Source: Moringa oleifera (lineage: Eukaryota; Streptophyta; Magnoliopsida; Brassicales; Moringaceae). From it: a DNA stretch of 64,000 nucleotides. The position numbers and the translations under genes were made by a program. The stretch lies in NCBI GenBank assembly GCA_021397835.1, contig JAJFZO010000863.1, positions 1,674,001 through 1,738,000 on the forward strand, in the 5' to 3' direction. The notes under the pieces are model-generated. The model was not told the DNA's origin, ran no database searches, and saw only the letters and a list, made by a program, of their open reading frames with translations. Every line of letters begins with the position of its first letter. Within the stretch, counting starts at the first letter, position 1. Shown piece by piece: positions 29,046 to 42,304 of this stretch.

Positions 29046-31691
29046 AACATTTGAATGCTAACCTAGACAACTGTAAATAAGCCCTTGATTCTCACAACAT
29101 ACCACCTAAATAGTAGCCCAGATCCTCCATGAGACTAGTAAAGTAGACTTTTAGTCCTACAAATGACAAAGGGAGTATCTGCATTCAATAGCTCAGCTTC
29201 AAATTCAAATAATTCAGGTCCAACATCTAACACAACCTCAACTATAAAAACTAGAGTTTCCTCTATCCTTAAGATGTCAAGATTAAAACAATGGCAACTA
29301 AGAGAGTTAAATTAAGTAAATGAAAGCGTTTGGTTTTGTGATGTAATGAACTTGTGTTGTGGATAATTAGTGAATAATTTAGCAGCTTAGTATGTTATTT
29401 GGTAGTTTTTAATGTATTGATTTGATCCAAAGATAAATTGAATGAATGATGTCAATTTTTTTTTTTTTTTGTGAATTTGATACAAATTTAATACGTGGAT
29501 CATGGACATGTAATGTAAGATTTAAAAAGGATGAATGACACCATTTTGAATTTAAAATGTTAATTTGGCAGTTGTAATGAATGTTGTCAATTGGATGAAT
29601 GATTTCATTTTTGATGTAAGATTTTGTACTTATTTTAGTGTGTTGATCATGACTATTTTGGATGGATCTTACTGTATTGTTCATGACCATTTTTGTCGTT
29701 ATTATACATAAAATATGCTATTTTGATAGTTGTCATAAACAATATGTTGAAATAACATATACCACATGATGAACAACTTTATAGGATTAATACTAACCAA
29801 GCTTCACCATAAAGTCATTACATTATACAAACTTAATGGACATTGCATATCAACCTAACCAACAATATCATTACATATTATCAAAGTAGTTCTTCTTTTA
29901 CTACATAAATACCAAACCAAAATACTACATAAGTTGATAACGAGAGAAAATAGTGTAACTTACTTTCTTACATCAATTAGCTCTTCAATACAACACAACT
30001 AATAATCGAAGACAAAATAACAATCCTCTTATAAGATGCAACTCAATCACTAACTTTCGCACTTGACCTTGTAATCCTAGTAACACTTATATTTTAGAAC
30101 TATAAATTAGAGCATCATCCCATCAAAAATATCCACAAAAACTATGCTTTTATGATATCAAAAGATCAATGAGTTATTAAATATAAATTTGCAATAAATT
30201 TGGATAATTAACATAACTCAGTCAACTTAAGCTCATATAATTTAAGGTTCATAACATTAACCAAGCAAAGATAAACTTATATCAGCTAAAACCAAATATT
30301 AACTCATATCACACACGATATATTACATAACATACTAGGCTTCATAAAATTGCAATAAATCGAACTTTCAGTTCTTTGAATTATAGTAAAAAAAATCTTA
30401 CAACCTAATAATACTAACACATATTAACAGAGGTTCCACACATATAACAAACCTGAAAATTCTATTTTTTCTTATATTTTTCTTATACTTGCATTTTATG
30501 TTTGGCTATGCAATTGTTGTTGATATATTATAGTTATCTCTTGTCACATTATTTTTCGTTAGTCCTACTTAATCACAAGAATATTTATTCAAGCACAAGG
30601 AGACCTGCATTTATGTTAAAGATGGAGTGTCTAGTAAATTTTATTATAAAAACAAAACACTTGGCCCCTGGTTTGCCAACTAATGTGCATGCACCGATAT
30701 TATATTGTTTTTACTTGTAACATGCAAAATTAAAAAAAAAAAAAAAAACTAAGTAAGAGACATCTTGCTAGGTAGCATGTAAGTACTAAATATACTTGCC
30801 TTCTCAATAGATTTACCAGCATCAAATCTAAGAAAATTGACTAATTGAAGTTCATTAACATCTCTAATATTAACAAACATCAACATTAACAATAATTGCA
30901 ACAAATATTAAAAATCCTATCCCATTCTAGTCATATCTTCAAAACTATTTACTTGGGTTCCTTGATATCCATGAAGTACATAATTTTCACCCCATAATCA
31001 TGAACACAAGGGAATATCATACAATAAAGTATCATTTTCCTCCATCAACTAGTAACAATACAATAAGATGGAGACGTTTTTGAACAAAATTAAGCATTAA
31101 TTTTCCCTTAAATCAATATGGAAAGCTCAATTAATAAATTAATTTTAGTAACTTCCAAACCCAACTTCGTATTTTGACTACCCCTCTTTCAAACTCAAAC
31201 TTGTTTGACAAAATCACAGTTTTTGTTCGTTAATGTAGTCAATGCAAGAGAACCAAACGATAAATCCAAATTTACCTTTATGTTAACGTTCATTTTGAAT
31301 AATGCTAAGGATCCAAGTTCGTATCGCTCAAGATCTATAATGTCAATGTTCGAACATTAAAATATAAAACATGAGAATTTTATAGAACCTTTATCTTAAT
31401 TAAATTAATATAATTTTTTAAAAATTTTAAATTAAATAAAAAAATCTACACATCTACCTAAGTATATTTCATATCAAACATCAATTTTAATTTTAAAAAT
31501 TTAAAATTAAAAAAATCTCATCAACTTAAATTTATATATATATTAAAAAATTAAAAATAATAAAAATTTAAAATGACATAAATTAAAATGAACTCACTTT
31601 TTATACATTTATCCACATAACTTTCAAATCAAATATCAAATTCAAATTTAAAAAAATCAAAATTTAAAAAAAAATCTAGTAAAATCAAATC

Positions 31692-31723
<32 letters not shown>

Positions 31724-32890
31724 CTAAAAATAATAAAAATTTAAAATGCATGAACTAAAATGTCCCCTTAAAAAAGGGTCCCTAAGTGGCGCCTCCAGTG
31801 ACCTTTCCTGTTAATATACTAAGCATTGGAACAAGACAAGTGACTTACATATAACCAAAACACAATTGAATATATACTTTTTGAGGATGAATTAAGCAAA
31901 GCTTCTTATTTTTAATGAAAATTTAGTATGAATATTTTGTAATATGATGTCCAAAATATTCATCATAATGTCTACTTATTTTGAAGGTGAAAAGGCAATG
32001 TTAACACCAGTTGACATTGTTTTATGTTTGTAATTAACATTGAAGAGACAGTGCAAATATTTTTTAAAAAAAAATTAAAGAATTATTTATTATATTACTT
32101 TAAAAAAAAAAAAAACTTAACAATCTTATCATGATAGTTACTAAAGATTTGAAATTTTTTAGACTAATTACTGATTTCTCTTTGATTAGCTCATTGTAAT
32201 AATTCCAAAGTATGGTGTTTTTGCACAAGAGAAAAGATAAAGAAAAGGAGAGTTATACTTTCTTTTCAGTTTTTTTTTTAATAATTTTAAAATAATTTAA
32301 TTAAAAAATAAATATCATTTCAGATTATAAAAAATATTTTTTAAAATTTTTACTATTAACTTAAAATATATTTAAACAACTATGATTGATAAAAAATAGT
32401 CAAATTAAATTTATTAAAAAATTTAAAAATTAAAAATTTTTATATTGAAGATCTTGTATTATGAATTTTTACTTGAAATAAATGTAAAAAATATTTAATT
32501 TATCATTATAAAAAATTTTAAATATTAAAAATTATTATCAAAATTTAAAAATTGATAATAAATAATTTATAAATTAAAAATTATTTAAAATTTAATGACT
32601 CAAAATAAAGTATAAAATTATTTTAAATTATTTTTAAATATTTAATAATAAGAGTTATTATAATAATTTGAATTAAAGTCTGATTTGATTATTTAGATTA
32701 TTTTTTAAAAATTAAAAATAAAAATTAAAAAATAATATCTTTTAAAATTTTAAATGATATTTATAAAATAAATAAATATAAATAAATTAAAAATTATTTT
32801 TTGTAATTATTATTATATAAAATTAAAAAAAATAACAATCAAGCCAATTTCTTCTCGATTGAATTTGACTACCTTGGTTTTACTTTCATT
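29046..32890. other. AT-rich gene-free region
   Basis: Very AT-rich, low-complexity DNA with an alternating AT run at 31,692-31,719, poly-A/T tracts, and long stretches of AAATTTAAAAATT-type sequence (31,380-31,740 and 32,270-32,830). No gene or recognisable element was seen on either strand. Confidence 0.6.
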
Positions 32891-32910
32891 TTGTCTGTTT
32901 TAGGCCAATT

Positions 32911-33055
32911 CTTTGCTCTAGTAAAGTGAAAAAAAACTTACAAGGACTGACCCAATCTCGTACTCTCTTGGAAACTTGAACAGAGACTGTTCTGGTAAAG
33001 CGAAAAAGTCTTACCAAAGGGTCTGACCAAAATCGTACTCTCTTAAGAGTTTGAA
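32911..33055. repeat. Imperfect 75-bp tandem duplication
   Basis: Two diverged copies offset by about 75 bp share GTAAAG.GAAAAA, CTTAC.AA.G, CTGACC.AA and TCGTACTCTCTT followed by a TTGAA word. Confidence 0.7.
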
Positions 33056-36000
33056 GACCCACTCTTTTTGGGATCTGAACTGACCTGACCCTTTACCTTC
33101 AAGAAGAAGCTAGCCAGTGTGCCAGTCAGAACCTGATCAGAAAAGGCCCACACAAGTTACAGTAGAAATCACAGGAACATGAACAGGTGACAGCCTTGCA
33201 TTTCGCTGCTTCCACTGTCAGGTGCATCGTAAAACCAAAGTGGGTGTTCTTGGATCCACGGAGGGCTGATTCAGTGGCCGATGAGACAATGGGGCTGGGC
33301 CCTTCATTCCATTATAGAGCTGAGTGATCGGCTGATTGATTACTATCTAGTGGTACTATCACAGGTCATAGTGGAGCCCCAATGACAGGCCCAACCTATT
33401 AAGTGAGTCCTATGGTTGGTGGTTCATGTGGCCCATTTTGTTTCTTGTCCGATGCATCGGCACAGGGAACTTTGACATGACCACATGAAGGAAAAGCCTT
33501 TTAGGTTGTTGAGTTGTAACATCATATAATTGCTAATATCAATTGGGTTGGTGGTTGCACTATCATTCATGCTCATGAACATGAATCACCCATCATATCA
33601 TCGCTCCCTTGGTAATTTCATCTGTTTTGTGTTATTCTTCCATGAAGTTTCCTTCTATAGTCAAGTTTTTCACTCTATTGAAATTTTCATAAAACCTCCA
33701 AATTAGGGTTCCTATGTTTCACGCAACAAAATGGGTATTTCCTAGCAACAGGATTATTTGATAGCTCCGGCATCTACCACTGATTGATAGAGCCCTAAAT
33801 TCCAAATCTCCCATCGTGAGCAACACGGAGCATTCGCATGTAGCCATCTGTAAATCACCTTTAGATTGATTGAAAGAACAAGGTTACTCTAAAGTGTAAT
33901 AATCTTTGACATTAATTATCCAACAATGATTGATTAGACACATTGATAGTGTCATATAGATGCAATGGGGATCGAGATTGCTCAACACGGCATAAAACAC
34001 GCTTTTCTTTTGAGTCGGTTGGTCCATATGTGACTTTAGTGCACTAGGGGTTGAGAAACTTAGGTGATAATAATAATACCCAAAATATTAAAATCGACAT
34101 AGAAGCCATGTTAGGGTCATTATCATGGAAGTAGCTCGGGTTTTGATTTTCTAGGGACAAAATTTTATGGTGAGTTGTTGGTGGGCCAAAAAATCACCCT
34201 TAAATTTGTGTAATGTATTTGTCTTGGACAGCACAATGGGATGCACTCCCATGTTGGCCGAATTGAAATATTTTCTGCATTAATTTGGTCCAAAGTGATG
34301 GCTCATCCTTTCTGTAATGTCATCTTCTACACACCAAGCTGAGGTCTTCTTTTTACTGTTGGAATGTGCAACTTTCAAAAAGGGCCAAAGAAATCAAAAG
34401 AACATAATAGATATATGGTACAACATCTTTCTTTCTCAAACTGTTGGTTGATATGGAATTACAAGAGCATCACGTTCAGTCACTTTTTTCTTAATTGTAA
34501 AAGCTAGGTAGCACTCTGCTTAGTCTGCATCCAATTTCTCAACAAATCATATCGACCCACATGGAAAAAAAATCCATTAATTTTCTGGTTTTAGATAGAT
34601 ATCATGTGTGTGGCCACTTGCCTCAACCAAACTACATGAATGATTTGAGTGGTTGGCCTTTGCAGTGGGGAGTAATGTTGACAGATGCAAGCAACTATTG
34701 CAGCCCCTTTTGGACAAAGTACCCACTGATATAGAGAGAGAGAGAGATAAGGGATCAGTTGGGTCTGGAAGCACAAATGGGAATCCAAGACACCATTAAT
34801 GGAATGAGTGAGAGCTTGTGGTGCAAGCACATGGATTGGGTATTGGCCTGAATGATGTGTTTAATTAGACTTGCACTACAATCTGTCAAAAAGCCTAGAA
34901 AAAGGAGAGAATAGCTGAAACTATTCTCTAGCTCCTTTTCATTACTCTCTTGTTGTGTATCTTTAATTTCCTCTTTTCAATGTTTCATTGGTAGTGGGGT
35001 TTTCTGGATTCCAAAAACACAATAAATAATTAATGTCTGCATATATCTTTAGCCTTACTCCACCCATTACAACCCCCAAATTCATTAATTCCATTCATGT
35101 AAAGTAGAGTCACATTGAAATTCCCACATAAAGGAAGAATTCATTGTGCAAGATATGATATGATTTCTAGGTGAATGGTTTATGCTTCCTTTGCTTTTGG
35201 GGGGTGTGTGTCTATGTGTATGTGGATTCTTATCAAGACCCACCTTGCCTTTCTAAAAGGAAATTATATTACCCATTATGCCTGCATAGTAGAATGAGAT
35301 AGAGGAGGAGGGATGACTTTAATTAATTTTGCCAGTCAATTAGGCTTTTGTAGAAACCCTAAAACATGGGTGCTTCATGTGTTTGAATTAAAAACCCTTC
35401 ACCACTCACCACTCACCACTCACCCACTTTTGTTGATGTGGGCAGGCAGAGGCCAAAGCCAAGGACCTAACCGGAGCAACCAACAAATAGAAATCTCACC
35501 TACACAAATAATACAACTTTCTAGGCCATGGAACCTTATCCCTCTTCCTTAGGGACAAAACTTCAATTGCTGATATGATATTTTCTTTGAATTCTTAGCA
35601 AATGATTCTTTCCAGAGTTGCGTTTCACATTGAATAGGACATGAGCAATCTCACTCTAATTTGACCTAACCTTAGGTCTTATCAGAGTAATGACTTGCAT
35701 ATGAAATGTAACATGGGTGTGTGCCACGTGGGGTCCCTCAGGAAAATGCATTAGGGAAACAAGAAAATCAATGCGAAAAGATGATGGAGTGCCCCCTTTC
35801 ACAAGGGAAGAAAGTTAGGGTTCCCCATCATGGCCCCCACGCCTGTGTTGATTGGATCCATATTCTATGCTTTTGTTTGTACTGTCCATTAATTTTCTGG
35901 GAGCCCCACCTCAAGTGAAATATGGAATATGGTTTCTATCACCAAAGTGGACAACTTATGTGACACACATATCTATCACTTTACACCAAGTCTCACGTCT

Positions 36001-39000
36001 TGTTGAAACCCTAAAGATAAAAAATAAAAGCACCGAGGCATGGTCCTAGATACTGGACGCTTCCCTTTATGGCCTCACGAGAATATATTTATATAAATAT
36101 ATACACATGCATCGGGTCAAGTGTCGATGTCTTCTTCGTCGGTATTCCGTTGGCAGGCTGCGTGGTGTGTACGTGACGATGAATTCGAGCCAGCAGCTCC
36201 TTCATTATATTGTTTATTAATTCTCTATTTCATGATCTTTGATATTTTATTTCTGTCAAATGAATAATTATTGAAGAAGAAGAAAGAAGAAAGGTGGGGA
36301 GATGAGCATGACCCACATGAAGTGGATGTGTGATTCCATGGAAGGCAACCAAAGCAATTGAAGTCCTTCTAGGGTTTTGTTTATTGGCACATCTTTTTCT
36401 TAAGAGGGAGACAATAGGGTTTGTGGGTGTTGGTTGGCTTCCTTAGGCTAATTTTAATAATACAAACTTGTTTGCTTTTGTTGATTGATTAAGAAATTAA
36501 TTAAATAATTAAACACTGACTATTAATTAGGTTTGCCATTCCAATGTGCATTGCACCACTCAAACCATGATGTGTGCCATTTGACAATTAATGTATTACT
36601 ACTTAATTCCCCTTTTGACAATCCCGATTATCTCCAAAGATACCATATTTTATGCCCTTCAATTTCTTTATTAGAATAAAATCTAATTTCCGTTCCGACA
36701 ATATAGAAAGATAATAAAACATTACATGATCATAATCGAATATGTCTAATGACGGTTCCATATCGGGTCCACTCTCGCGTGTATGATATGCTTGATTAGT
36801 GCAACCCACAACCGACCTTAACCCTTAATTACAATCAAAACCATGATTAATCCTTTTAGTTTAACAACTATTAATTCTTCTTTTCTTGTCTTTTCTTTTC
36901 TTTGCCCCCAAACAAGATTGGGTTAGGTTTTTGCATTGATTGGATGTTTCTTTTAGTGTCAAATTGATTAATTTAGAGAGGAAATGTTCCATCATGCTTA
37001 GGTAGATAAGTACTAAGACAGTATTTTGCAAAGAAAACAATTCGCTAAGCCTAAGCTATCCCATTAACTTAATTAATGATATCAAATGAGAAAATGACAC
37101 ATCATATGTACATATATGAGCGCATGATGAACTCCAAAGTTTGTAGTCTATCAACTTTAATGCCTTGGAATTGCTTTAACTTTGATTAAGCTCAAGCTAA
37201 CCAATTAACCAAGTTAGGAATCTCAACTTTCAAAACACTTCTCCCCAAAAAAAAAAAAAAAAACCCAAAAATCTCCTTCTTAATTAGTTATTTTCATAAC
37301 CCTAAGAATTAAACTTAGTAGGATTAAATTAATTAACAACAGGAACAGGCAGGATGATACGATTCTCCTCAAATCAATAGTATATACACATATATGTAAA
37401 AATAAAGACAGATGGGGATGGCATTGAATTGTCATCTGTGGGAAGAAAAAAACAGGAGATTCTCTGAGAGAATCAGAAATGCGTAAGAGGGCAATAATTC
37501 AAAATGGGCAAGTAATTAAGGCATTGATGAATGAAAGGTAGAGGCCAATTTTGTATTGAGAGGTTTGAGAAGGGGCATTAATGCATGTGGGTGGCATGCA
37601 TGTACCACAAAATTTCATAAGTACAAAGACTTTTGTACATTACAAAAAGGAATCAACCAACTTAAGGAAAGAAAACAAAGACAAGTTTTGAAAGCAAAGA
37701 AAAGGTAATGTGACAACCGACACCATTATATATAAATTAAAGACTTTCCCATGCCATGTGCATTCCCCGAACCCTCCTTTCATTTTACAAGAAGAAAAAC
37801 AGAAACACCCATCAAGAATTAGTCCCCTAATCTTAGGGCCTACCATTTCATGGGAATTAATTAAATAAAATTATTTTCTTGGCGTTTTAGGGAAATGATT
37901 TTGACAAAAATTAATTATGAAAAAATAAAATAAAAAGTAGGCATTATAATGAGTCACAAAACCAAAAGAGGATTATTTCCATTTTGAGGTTAGCTGTTTT
38001 CTAGCTTTTAATTAGATTCCTCTGCGAAAATGTTTTTTTGTTTTTTTACTTTTCCTTTTTTTGGTAATTTTTTAAATAAAAAAGAAAATGACACTTTAAT
38101 TATTGTGAGCACAGGTAATTAGGCAACATGATCACAGCCTACCCAATCCGCGGAAGATCCCTCATTATTTCAAGCTAATCAAATCCAATAATTAAAAAAA
38201 TTAGTGAATTAATTAATTTATTAAGGGGGAAACAGTAAAATGATAAATAAATATTAATAAACTACTATTGAAATACCAGGAAGGGAGAAATGATGGGGCG
38301 GGTGGGGGGAATCAGATTCACGTGTTTTGGAGGGCATGCCGGTCATAAAGGGACAGAAGGTCCCTAATCAGGTGGGGGCCCACTGGGTCCACTTAAACCC
38401 AAATATCTTACAAACAAAATCTCTTTCTTATTTATTCGTTTATTTTAGTGTCGTTGTTGTCCTTTAGGCTTTAGTTTTTGAAATGCCAACTTAAGTGCCT
38501 TGTACCTGTTTGTTTTTTCTGTGGGCCCCCCAAATCAAACATTTCCTCCGAATTTGGCCCATTTGCATCGACAAAGCTTTGATTTTAGGTGTTGGGGCTA
38601 AGAGAATTCAAGATGACGACTTCCTCTTATAGGACAGGGGACCCCTAATTGAAAACGACAGCATTTAATACTAATGTCATATAGAAAGAAACAACTACCC
38701 TTTTCAGATTATCACTTCAAATTCCAGTTTTCTCGTCCTACCTTCATTTTAAAAAATTAAAAAAAAAATCTGGATTTCAATTTCGGACGGTAGATGGAAT
38801 TTTCACAGAGTGGGGGGTTGGTTGTTGTCTATTTATGTTTCAATAATTGACATTAGAAAGTACAAAGGTTTAGTCATGCATGAATGGTAAACTTTAGGTT
38901 CAATCATGGATCTACGTCCTTTTCATTAGATGGTAAATCACAAGAAAACATGCATTGTTGGTAAGCAATACACTGCAACCCTAAGTGTTTCCCTACACCT

Positions 39001-41014
39001 CATCTTTCATCTTACATTATATATATATATGAAATTATAATTTTAATATAATTTTTACAAAAATAAAATTATATAATATAATCTAAACCAACCATACTTT
39101 ATTAAGATTACAGGAAATGATCTCACCTTGGTAGACCTTTCCTGGCTTCCTAGTTGCTACTGTTGGTTTATAATACTGTGAATGGTGGGTGAGGGACGGA
39201 CCGACAAGATTTGGGAGTGGGAGAGGTAATAATTGGAGATGGGAGACGAGTAGCCGAGTTAAACAGTAAAGGCAACGTCATATCAAAATTTGAAAGGATC
39301 AAATTTGGGTGGAGAAAAGCACAGAGGCACGCTGCCAAATCCAGCAGCAAACACTCGTTGATTTGTCTTCCACCTAGCTTGCCGGCATCTTTTGCCTTCG
39401 AACCAGACTGCCCTGACCTGAGTTGCCCACTAATTGCGATTTTGCCACTATTCAGATTTCGTCCCACGTCTCAATACAAAACTAATTATAAATTAAATCG
39501 GGATAAAAGTGGTGGTGGTAATCAATTGTTCTCTAGTCCCTATTCGAAAGAGACAAAGGGGGGACAGAGAGTAACGTGCGTAGGACGCGCCTCCTCGTCT
39601 CGTTCAACCACCACATCCTCGCGAGTCGCAACAAACCTGCACGCTAACCTGAGCCATCAGTTGTTGAAGATACCACAAGCGCGATAAAGATTTCTATGCT
39701 GCTTTCTTTTTCATTTCTTTCTTTATATATATAAAAGGAGCAGGAGGAGGTGAGGGATGAGATATGATAACGCCGACGTCTAACATACACCAAGAGAGCA
39801 CGAGAGACGGTGGTGGTGGTGGTGGTGGTGGTGGTGGCAGAGCCAGCTTTTAGATTTTTCCTCGGTTTTGTTTTTTCTTTTAAAACAATTTTCCATTAAT
39901 TTTTCTGGTTTTCTTTTGCCCTGTTGCCCGTGTCTCCTCAAACCGACCGTTTCTCGTGTCCTCCTCTTCCTACTTTTTCTTTCAATAGTATTGTTTTATT
40001 TGAGTATTACTTGGTTATTGGGAAAGGAACAGTGAGAGGGATAAATTAGGAAAAAAAGTAATGTTTAACGGATAAATATGACTTTAATGAGCTTAATCGA
40101 CTTTATCGAGGAAAAAAAAGAGCGTAAGCCGTGCGGGTTCATTGAGTGCACGAGAGAGAGAGAGAGAGAGAGATCAGTGCCACTGCTGCGACCGCTGCAT
40201 AAACAACAGCGACATTTGCGCGCGTCCTACGTGTCAGCTTTTGCCTCCACACCTGTCGCTTTCATTCTTCGTTGACCGCACGCCCCTGCCCAACGCGCGT
40301 GTAACCCACCGTCCATCTACCTAGTTCGCTCTATCTGTCGGGTAGATGCGCCTGCGGGACCCAACACGACCCACACACGCTTCCACGTCTTCCCCGCTTT
40401 AAAGCCTTCAAAGAAGACAAACCACCTCTGCTAAACTGCGCCCATTTCCCATTAACGTCTGCTAGCTTGCGCTGCATTATCCGAATATGTTTCTTTTCTT
40501 TTTTTTTGGTTAAAATAATCAACAAAAGAAATCATATCTCCTTAAAATAATCAGTCAACCAGACAATTAATTATAACCCAAGACTACTACTACAAAACAA
40601 AAAGTGAGTCCCTAAAGGCAATCTCGAGTGATGCACAATCGTTTCCTTCTTTTGCCTTCAATACACAAGTAAATCAGAAACCTATGCACTGCTCCCTGAA
40701 ACTCATCCTTTGATATGCAAAAATCACAGAAGAAAATTGGTTCCCAAAATTCAAAAGGAAATTAAGAATGTACATGATAAAAGGCTGATGATATTTAGTT
40801 GCTTTTGTTTGGTGGTTTCTTGTGTCACTGGAAATACCGCATGCCCACAATCTGTTTCACCTAATGCCACAACGACACTAAACTAAACGAACAAATTCAT
40901 GAAGAAATCAAGGAATCAAGAACAAAATAATTGGAAAAAGAACGCCGAAACAAGAAGAGATGGAACAATGTGTTGTTAAAGCTCATCTTTTCTTCCTTGA
41001 AAGTGTATTGGTTT
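33056..41014. other. Gene-free region between repeats and the BOI-related gene
   Basis: About 8 kb of mostly unique-looking DNA without a supportable gene. It contains a (CACCACT)n stretch at 35,397-35,425, a (GGT)10 run at 39,809-39,838, a (GA)n run at 40,152-40,173, and isolated CACGTG words at 35,725 and 38,319. The part near 40,500-41,014 probably includes the 3' UTR of the BOI-related gene. A 158-codon open frame at 39,211-39,687 has no family resemblance. Confidence 0.5.
39809..39838. repeat. (GGT)10 microsatellite
   Basis: Ten uninterrupted GGT units in a non-coding region about 2.5 kb to the left of the BOI-related gene's start codon and beyond its 3' end. Confidence 0.9.
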
Positions 41015-42205
41015 TCAGGACATGTTAACATGAACACTGGCATTCTTGGCGGATTTACAGATGGGGCAAGTATGCAGGCTAGACCCGCAAACAGTACACA
41101 AGCACAAATGCCTGCAAGGCAACAGCAGCACGCATGATTCTTCTTTCCTGCAATTTCTGCATCGCCTGCCCATTCCTTGGTCGTCCTTATCCTTCATCGC
41201 ACTACTCTCTCCTCTTTCCCCCGCTGCAACTGTGCGCTTGTCTCTCTGTTCTTCTTCCCAACTGCTGCCGCAGCACGACTGTGCATCGTCGACCTCCGCC
41301 TCATCCAATCCTGCCCCACGGCTGCGCTCGTCCTTCACCTGCGCCGCGAGGACTTGTTCGAGGTTGCAACGCAAGGCATTGGCTGTGGCCTCGTTGGTCT
41401 GAGCCAGGTCTCGCCAAATTTGGTTCTCTAGGCACAGAGATTTCACCCTCTCTTCCAGTGCCCAATTCAACTTTCCAATCTTCTCTATCTCTTCCTCCTT
41501 CGCCCTCAACCTCTTCATCACCCCTTCCTCTATTGCCTCCATTATTCTCCTCGCTTGCCTCTTTCTTTTCTCCTCTATTTCCATCCTCACCCTCTCCATC
41601 TGAAAAATTGAACAGAATTCATCAGTCCCCAAACAAGACAAGTTACTTACTGTAAAGAAATAAGAAAGTAGTAAAGACCTTGCAGTACCATGCAATTTAG
41701 GAAAACAAACAACGTCACCGTGTCATCATGCATACAAAGAATGTGGCAACATTACAAATTAGCCATAAACACTTACATGTTGAGAGATGAGGTGATCGAT
41801 ATCGAGTTGTTCCTGTTGGATCTCGAGAGAAACGTCATGGCCGAGAAAAGAAAACGGAGTGCAGAGCTTTTGGTTCTGGGGAGCTGGATAGGAGAGAAGT
41901 GGATTGATAGACTCTCTTGAGCGTTTTCTTGGGAGGGGAAGATTGCTGTAGGTGAGGGTACTATCGGATTTGATTGCTGGCTTCTGCGGGATTGAATCTG
42001 CGATCACAGAACCGTATATGGGAAGCAGATTCGTCTCCACGGTGGTTGTTCCTGATAATGGTATACCGTAACCCATCTGGGTATTGTAGAGATTTGCGTT
42101 TGCTTCAATAGGATTCATTATTTCCCTATAAATTCATCAACCCAAAGCAGTTTAGACCAAGAAACTACACATATTTGTACATATAAAGAAGCGTCAATAC
42201 GGAGG

Positions 42206-42247
<42 letters not shown>

Positions 42248-42304
42248 CCTGTTGCCTAAAAGCTGAGGAGCGAAGAGATTAAGATGGCGCGCCTCAACAG
42301 CCAT
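41015..42304 (-). CDS. BOI-related RING-HC E3 ubiquitin ligase (BRG-type), 3 exons
   Basis: BOI and BRG proteins are single-subunit RING E3 ligases that restrain cell death, help resist pathogens and, with DELLAs, repress gibberellin responses. Exons: 42,304-42,249 (starts MAVEARHLNLFAPQLLGN, the family N-terminus), 42,125-41,777 and 41,599-41,015. The joined product is 329 aa. A coiled coil rich in Arg/Glu spans about residues 136-190. The BRD signature LENQIWRDLAQTNEATANAL starts at residue 192. A C-terminal RING-HC has metal ligands C282, C285, C297, H299, C303, C306, C313 and C316 (C-x2-C, C-x-H-x3-C-x2-C, C-x2-C), all intact. Intron 1 begins GTAC and runs straight into a CT repeat. BRG3/BRG2-type identity is suggested by the neighbours, but the exact paralog cannot be fixed here. 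Confidence 0.93.
42209..42244. repeat. (AG)18 microsatellite at the 5' end of BRG intron 1
   Basis: Thirty-six bases of pure AG on the plus strand, so CT in the transcript. It begins at intron position +5 of the GTAC donor. Confidence 0.95.

Noticed and set aside
39211..39687. Open frame of 158 codons on the plus strand and an overlapping one on the minus strand
   Set aside because: No family resemblance, no splice context, and both strands are open in a locally GC-richer stretch, so chance is the better explanation.
41134..41655. Open frame of 173 codons on the plus strand
   Set aside because: It is antisense to the coding exon of the BOI-related RING gene. Its Ser/Pro/Leu-rich composition is the usual shadow of a Glu/Arg-rich coiled coil.
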